Of a DNA stretch of 64,000 nt, positions 58,506-64,000 are shown piece by piece (within the stretch, counting starts at the first letter, position 1; every line of letters begins with the position of its first letter). The position numbers were made by a program, and so were the translations under genes. Origin of the DNA: Macrocystis pyrifera (lineage: Eukaryota > Sar > Phaeophyceae > Laminariales > Laminariaceae); assembly GCA_031763025.1 (NCBI GenBank), contig JASSKH010000014.1:7014633-7078632 (forward strand). Direction: 5' to 3'. The notes under the pieces were generated by a model. It saw only the letters and a program-made list of their open reading frames with translations, was not told the origin of the DNA and made no database searches.

Positions 58506-58560
58506 TGCGGCTCCTTAACTGAAGAGCTGTTACCCAAATATTATTGTTGGTATTATTACT

Positions 58561-58667
58561 ATTACGGGGGTCCATAGTAAATAGGACCAAATATTGTTAG
58601 TAAAAATAGGTAAATATGTAGGTTTTTGTGTGTACCGTAGGTCCTATTAACTATGGTCCCCCGTAAT
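58561..58667. mobile_element. family A MITE, copy 6
   Basis: Near-perfect copy: ATTACGGGGGTCCATAGTAA to CTATGGTCCCCCGTAAT, flanked by AT-rich DNA. This and copies 7-10 form a cluster within 2.7 kb. Confidence 0.85.
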
Positions 58668-59094
58668 ATCAATTATTGTTACTACTTTATATATTGTATT
58701 ATTATCATTGCTAGTATTGTTCTTGTTTTATTATTATTACTGTTGTTATTGTCGTTTTTAGTATTATTGGTGATCTTCAACGTTAACCACTCATAAAACA
58801 TTCCCCGAAGAAAGAGGAAAGAAAACCAGAGCGAAAAAAAAACAAAAAAGGAAAAGCGTACGTATCTATGCACGAAGTCTAACTCCCTTCTGTTCCTATT
58901 GCTACGTACCCGATATTGTCGCATCCGGTGCACTGTACATATATATAAGAACGGCTGGGATGAAAATGTAATATGTAAACGATCCTAATAATCGCAGACA
59001 GAGTCGTTAGATGCCTAAGCCATTTCGTAACCAAGGCGCTCTGCTTGTCCTCTATCTTATTCAAGATTTTTTAATGTAGGAGCTCCTCAACCAT

Positions 59095-59290
59095 TTGAGA
59101 ACTGCAGTTTCGCTTTTGGGGCAAAACCCTTCAATTTTTGGGTATTACGGGGGACAATAGTTAATAAGACCTATGGTATACATAAAAACCAATATATTTA
59201 CCTATTTCTACTAACAATGTCTGGTTCTATTTACTATGGTCCTCCGTAACAGTTTGTCCCCAAAACAGGACTGCAGTCCTACAATGGTTA
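59095..59290. repeat. family C palindrome interrupted by family A
   Basis: Left arm GAACTGCAGTTTCGCTTTTG, right arm CCCCAAAACAGGACTGCAGT; 107 bp of family A sits at the centre. Confidence 0.75.
59144..59250. mobile_element. family A MITE, copy 7, nested in family C
   Basis: ATTACGGGGGACAATAGTTA to ATGGTCCTCCGTAAC. The flanks at 59095-59143 and 59251-59290 are the two arms of a family C palindrome, so insertion into that element is visible. Confidence 0.85.
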
Positions 59291-59434
59291 GGTGCTACGT
59301 ATCCTTATCATAGCACGGGTCAGCCTCAGACAACAAACCGGCAGTTAGCCACGACCCAGCCTCGCAGGCTGCGAGATACAACCCCGCGTACATCTTATTT
59401 ATCGGCTCGTTTGTGTACCTCCTACCCCTGTGCT

Positions 59435-59541
59435 ATTACGGCGGTCCATAGTTAATAGGACCTACGGTTTACATAAAAACTTATATATTTACCTATTTTT
59501 AGTAATAATATTTGGTCCCGTTAACTATGGCCCCCCGTAAT
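59435..59541. mobile_element. family A MITE, copy 8
   Basis: ATTACGGCGGTCCATAGTTA to ACTATGGCCCCCCGTAAT, inverted core relative to copy 6. Confidence 0.85.
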
Positions 59542-59989
59542 AATTGTGACGACGATGTGAATGCACAAACTGATGGAACTTGATTGAACTACTGCTGCTG
59601 TGAGAGATTGACAACAAGCAATCCACACTGATGGAAAACATGAATTACAGTAGTTGCCGAACATCCCCTATGATGCATACGTAGGCATACGATATTTATA
59701 GGCCAAGACTGTTACCGTCAAGGATTAATTCGTTGAATGTAGCGGGGGCGTCTGGAACTATTAGTAGAGGGGTGGGTTCAATGACGGAAAATTATCCTCT
59801 CAGACTTATCGGTAGCGTGTGGCGTATCACGTATCGCGCCGCTGACAGCATGGCCACTCCCCGTTCACAGAGCTGAGCATCACCGGCCTTGAAATCTGCT
59901 AAATGACAGCTGATGTACTATCAAAGTCTTTTATCGATACAACCTTGGAAGACCATCTATTTTCTTCCTTCACTTCATCACCTCGAAAA

Positions 59990-60301
59990 TCATCGTGTCC
60001 CCCAAAAGATCCGGCAGAAAACGCTTGTCGTGGAAACAGCCCTCGTACACAAGAGAGAAGGAGCCCCCTTGCGACTCGCTATTTTCTTCCTCCTCCTCCC
60101 CTCCGGTGTCGACTTCCTCCTCCTCCTCCTCCTCCTGCCTCCTCCTCCTCCTCCCCCCTCCTCCCTCCTCCTCCTTCCCTCCTCACCATCGACCGCATCT
60201 TCCGACTGCTGCTGCTGTTGAACCGCGCTGCTTTCTTCGTGTTCCCCGTCTTCGCTCGTCGGGCTCGTGTTGTCTGCATCTGCGCGTTGGTTGTGGATCA
60301 T
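59990..60301 (-). other. low-complexity region with open minus frame
   Basis: CTC/CCT-rich DNA (60100-60190) inside a 312-nt minus frame with acidic, Gln-rich and Arg/Gly runs (TSPTSEDGEHEESSAVQQQQ). No good splice sites or family signature; it could be a real exon or a microsatellite artefact. Confidence 0.3.
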
Positions 60302-60736
60302 GTCGGTAAATACTATACTTCGAGGGAAAGCGAGCCTCTAATTTTCACGGCGCCACGTACGATAGGAACCCCCCTCGCGAGCTGGGTGAACCCAGGTTAT
60401 AGTCGACTTTCAAGGGAGCTCTTCGACCGCCGGAGTCTACCATCACACTCGAAAAACAATCTGGGAAGTTTCCACTGACGTACGAGTATGTATAGACAGA
60501 TAGAGACGCCATTTAGCGACAGTTGAATGTATCCTTCTGTGCGAGATCCTACTCGTAGCGGCAGATACACAACATGGAGATAATACGAGCATTATTTCCT
60601 CATGTCCATGTTCGTTTTGGCGACTACAGCGACGGCCACTGCCCGACTGGGGCTGTGATACGATACGAGTCGGTGTCCGAGTTGACAAAAAAAAAACGCA
60701 GCAGGAGTTGCACCGCATGAGGTGCAACATGATCCT

Positions 60737-60844
60737 ACTACGGGGGTCCATAGTTAACAGGACCTATGACGTACGTAAAAAACCTATATATCTGTCTATT
60801 TTTACTAACAAAATTTGGTCCCGTTAACTATGGACCCCCGTAAT
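60737..60844. mobile_element. family A MITE, copy 9
   Basis: CTACGGGGGTCCATAGTTAA to TATGGACCCCCGTAAT. A short GACGACGTTGTC palindrome follows at about 60867. Confidence 0.85.
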
Positions 60845-61115
60845 GCCCTAGATGGTGCTTCGACAACGACGACGTTGTCGTTGTTTTAGGGTTTCCATCG
60901 AGGCGTCTTAGGAGGGTTACATCCCGAAGAGGTGAAATCTCGCTTCTACAGTAGTCCAGCACGTAGACGCACTCAGCCTACTACCGTAGGGAGGAGGTGC
61001 TGTACCTAAATCATGCTGGGGCACTCCCCTTGAAAAAAAGCCTCGCAACTTATGTCCAAAAAAAACTAAATTTTTCGAAAAATGGAAGTGTGGCAAAATC
61101 CCGATGAAAACTACT

Positions 61116-61222
61116 ATTACGGGGGTCCGTAGTTAATGAGACCAATTCTTGCTTGTAAAAATAGTTAAATAGATAGGTTTTTGTGTGTACCATAGGTCCT
61201 ATTAACTATGGACCCCCGTAAT
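61116..61222. mobile_element. family A MITE, copy 10
   Basis: ATTACGGGGGTCCGTAGTTA to CTATGGACCCCCGTAAT; the terminal bases flanking GTAAT/ATTAC match between copies, suggesting TA or ATTA is duplicated or part of the end. Confidence 0.85.
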
Positions 61223-61636
61223 ACCTGGTAGTTCACGCGTATATACGAAGTGTACAACGAAAAATGGTTGATTAAAAAAAAAAAACGGTACAACTCTTTA
61301 TGGTCGATAATTGTACCAGGTATGTAATAGCCCTGATTTACGTTCATAACAGAGAGTCTGATAGAGGAACACGTAGCATTTTTAGCCCCAAAAACATTTC
61401 TGAATCATGGGCCTTCTCAACGGGCGACCTATCCATCGGCTTTTTTTTCTTGTACAATACCACTCTGGGCGGAAACATGAAGAGCGTTTAGACATTAAGA
61501 TGAAGACCAAGTAGTCCCCACACTTACGAATTGATTGCTCCTCGGGTTTTTTTTTTGTCAAGCGTGTGTTTTTTTTTTTCTTATAACATCCAGCTTTTGG
61601 GTGGACATGCAACAGCGCTCTTCATAAGGGACGAAC

Positions 61637-61732
61637 CTCAGAAAGTTGCAGGCGCACCCCTGCCGTGAGGTTTGCGTCCCGAGTGGTACTGCCCCCGTCA
61701 GCCCGAAACCATTTACAGCAGTTGTGTATATA
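61637..61732 (-). CDS. candidate exon: start of WSC domain 1
   Basis: Minus-strand frame reads NCCKWFRADGG, then TTRDANLTAGVRLQLSE, and stops at a GT donor (GAG then GTTCGT). It ends on a codon boundary, which matches the phase-0 start of the next exon at 58088, and the joined text runs into KCGEWC as a WSC domain should. The start is uncertain: one acceptor at 61688 (GGGGGCAG) gives 17 codons, another near 61732 includes the CC pair but has a purine-rich tract. Chance openness is possible. Confidence 0.35.
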
Positions 61733-62369
61733 CTTTTTTCCTTCTTTTTTTTTAGCCTCCGGCGGATTGTTAAAAAAAAAAGCTTAAGCTCGCCACACGT
61801 CCAGGTTTACAAGACGTGCCGTGCGTCAATTTTACCCGTCGCTCCGATTGCGACACCAGAACCGGCTGCTGTTACCGCTGGCGCTTGGGCATGTTGACCC
61901 CACTTATCCCCCACAGCCATCTTGAGGCCATACTATTGAATCAAGTAAAGCCAGTGTGGTGAGCTTAAGCTTTATTTTACCAATCCGCCGGGGATTAAAA
62001 AAAAAAGAAGTAAGCCATCACGTAAATAAGTTCACCCGGCCTAACCCTTGTACAGTGGTTTAAGATTTTCTCCTTTTCAAGACCATCCGGTTCAAGGCCT
62101 TAGCGTAGAGATAGTTAAGACCAGGTGAATCGACTTGTTGTCAAAAGGGGGTGGGGGGGGGGGGGGGAAGGACGTGAGACGAGGATGGGATCATTTTTGA
62201 GTACAGTGGAAATATGAGGAGACCATATTCAGACGTAAACCACGTTTTTGGGCTTGTCACGTGGTGGTCTTAAAGTGGGTACCGCTGCTGTATCCAAGAG
62301 GTTCTACACCTATCGCAGCATGCGCGAGTAGTCACATGCCTAGCACTATATACTGGTATACCGTATAAC

Positions 62370-62612
62370 ACGCAAGATAACACACGCCCTGGGACGAATT
62401 TCAGACCCGGTTTCCTCCAAAGCATGCCTTAAGGGGGGCAGGCACACACAACGAAGATGACGGCTTTGGAACCATTTCATCCAGAAGGTTGCATACACAG
62501 GCGCATCGCTCGTCGTATTCAATACGCCTTCCTCGTTGTCGAGAAGCCCAGCTTTGGAAATCGCCCGAGGGGGTGTGTTATCTTATCACCCTAGTGTGAT
62601 AGTGTGATATGG
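62370..62612. repeat. family G element
   Basis: AGATAACACACGCCCTGGGA ... GGGGGTGTGTTATCTTATCA, the same order of blocks as the 25292 copy with a ~30-bp insertion in the middle. Confidence 0.65.
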
Positions 62613-63309
62613 TACATATTTGTATCGTTTTTTCGGCACAATCGGCACAGTTTCGACACTGTCTTTCCCGTCATCTTGTCACACTGACAACTTAGACGTT
62701 TTCAGTGGCTCAAGAGATCGTGCGATCAGATATTTGGCATAGGTATATATTTTCTGGCTTCTGCGTAGCAGTTTTTGCACAGACCGAAAATTAGCGTATG
62801 ATATGAAAGCAAAGCGAAAAAACGTCCGAAATATATATTCTTAGCGGGCAGTTCTTGAAGAACGAGTGGTTGTCCTGCCCACGCAAGTCAGGGAGAACTG
62901 TTCGACCTCGAACAAACGCCAGCTACTTGTACGCATGTCTCCTTGGGAAGCGTCCATCCGACTGCTTCGGAGGGTAATCGGCTGTCGTCGCACGGGAGCC
63001 GTGGCAGCGTAGCCTGCACCATGTAACGTCCACAACCTTTCCGCCAATGAGCTGTGTGTCTTCTGTTTTACACGTCGGACGTATCACGATCTAGATCATC
63101 CGTCTCCTACCTTGCCGTTCTGAGGTGCAGCTGTACAGAATCTATACACTGTAGTCACAGATCAGACCCAGGAAACATGTCCTACTGCCGGTCACGATAC
63201 GGGTTGTGTACGGCTTCCATCCGGCAACACGAGCTACTGGTAGATCATACAGATCCGTAATATAGGTGCCCCTCGATTATCTATTTCATTGAGGCGGGGA
63301 TCGATTGAC

Positions 63310-63485
63310 CTGTCCGAGGTGTGACACCTTTGGACTCAAACGTGCAACGCAACTGCCTGCCGTACAAGGGCTCCGGACCGAACCTCGTCGTACCTTTGCT
63401 CAATCTCCAGTTGAGCTCAACCACGCGCTTCACCGCGGCCTTGGGGGGTGTACCCGCGACGCACTCAGCATCGGCGCTGCACTCC
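63310..63485 (-). CDS. possible exon, unassigned
   Basis: Open frame of 58 codons: ECSADAECVAGTPPKAAVKR, VVELNWRLSKGTTRFGPEPL, YGRQLRCTFESKGVTPRT. Cysteine content and the VELNW strand resemble an extracellular domain, so it could be a 5' exon of the WSC gene. Acceptor TTGAGCAG, donor GGACAG then GTCAAT. The donor end overlaps the conserved edge of a GATC-rich repeat, which weakens the case. Confidence 0.35.
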
Positions 63486-63667
63486 CTGCTCAATGCGGTA
63501 TGTAGGTGGGTTTGTAGGCCGGGGGGGGGAAAGGGGGGGGCGAAGTTGTACGTATGGACTTCGGTGCAAGCACAAGCGCACAAGCGAGGCAGGGTTTGGT
63601 GAAGGGGGCGAGACGTATCTATATCCTATCGTATCCAACCAACCAACCATCGCGCAAGATTACATGA

Positions 63668-63757
63668 CATTCTGAGCGGAAACGTGGGGATGGTTTAGAC
63701 ATTAGTACGAAGACCAAGCACAGTCCTGATGTTCACGCCCAGACCGGTACACCGGAC
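63668..63757. repeat. family D palindrome
   Basis: CATTCTGAGCGGAAACGTGG ... TGATGTTCACGCCCAGACC. A further partial copy lies at 61459-61530. Confidence 0.6.
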
Positions 63758-63764
63758 AGATATA

Positions 63765-64000
63765 TCATGATCTAGATCATATAGATCCTTCCTTGCCGTT
63801 ATGACGTGTTGTGCGGGATCTACAGTTTCAGATCTAACTCAGGAAGCATGTTTGTTATATCATGCAAAAACACTCGGCTCCCATCCAGAAATATGAGCTA
63901 GGTCATACAGATCATACAGATCATACAGATCAGGAAGCTAGTCCGCAAAGAGCTAGATCATGCATGAAGTGGGCATCGGTGATGATCTGTCCGAGATATT
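63765..64000. repeat. GATC-rich dispersed repeat, reaching the window edge
   Basis: TATCATGATCTAGATCATAT, a four-fold CATACAGAT tandem (63905-63932), and GATGATCTGTCCGAG at the end. Confidence 0.6.

Noticed and set aside
59903..60478. 191-codon plus-strand frame
   Set aside because: Mostly CCT/CTC low-complexity translation (poly-Pro, poly-Ser), no domain.
62841..63047. 68-codon minus frame and an overlapping frame with GGKVVDVTW
   Set aside because: The second resembles an Ig-like strand, but no usable donor follows and the rest is not domain-like.
1..64000. tRNA, rRNA, riboswitch, bacterial promoter or prophage features
   Set aside because: None seen; the sequence has eukaryotic intron-exon structure throughout.

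Overview
This is nuclear DNA from an intron-rich eukaryote, most likely a brown alga (Phaeophyceae) or close stramenopile. The grounds are short exons (55-909 bp) split by introns of 0.1-4 kb, GT-AG junctions, a WSC-domain cell-surface protein, and introns full of palindromic MITE-like elements, minisatellites and long poly-C/poly-G tracts. The species is inference. I see no rRNA, tRNA, CRISPR array or bacterial-style operon.

One gene on the minus strand dominates. I read 27 exons from 58088 down to 18051 whose splice phases agree at every junction (5517 nt, 1839 codons, no stop). In order they encode: two halves of a first WSC domain; a linker; two more WSC domains; a 300-residue Ser/Thr/Pro/Asp-rich linker; seven successive Ig-like modules whose strand pattern resembles the Kre9/KNH fold of fungal wall-glucan proteins; and a Ser-rich stalk with a charged end. 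Further down, exons for one transmembrane helix (12759-12872), an arginine-rich juxtamembrane tail (10073-10138) and an acidic tail piece (7413-7479) again agree in phase. The join between stalk and membrane exon is not resolved. The 5' end is also incomplete: a candidate exon for the start of WSC domain 1 lies at 61637-61732, but no start codon is assigned. I infer a large single-pass surface protein with a carbohydrate-binding WSC head, Ig-like stalk and short basic tail, by analogy a candidate wall sensor or wall-matrix anchor.

Region by region: 1-7.4 kb holds a short chain of low-confidence minus-strand exons, a TIR-bounded 0.95 kb element and palindromic repeats; 7.4-18 kb has the tail and membrane exons, poly-C, a MITE cluster and several tandem arrays; 18-49 kb has the Ser-rich stalk and Ig-like modules; 49-58 kb has the linker and WSC exons; 58-64 kb is the largest gene-poor stretch, with five copies of one 107-bp MITE, a tandem duplication and possible 5' exons.

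At least seven dispersed repeat families recur (called A-G here). All names are mine; none was matched to a database.
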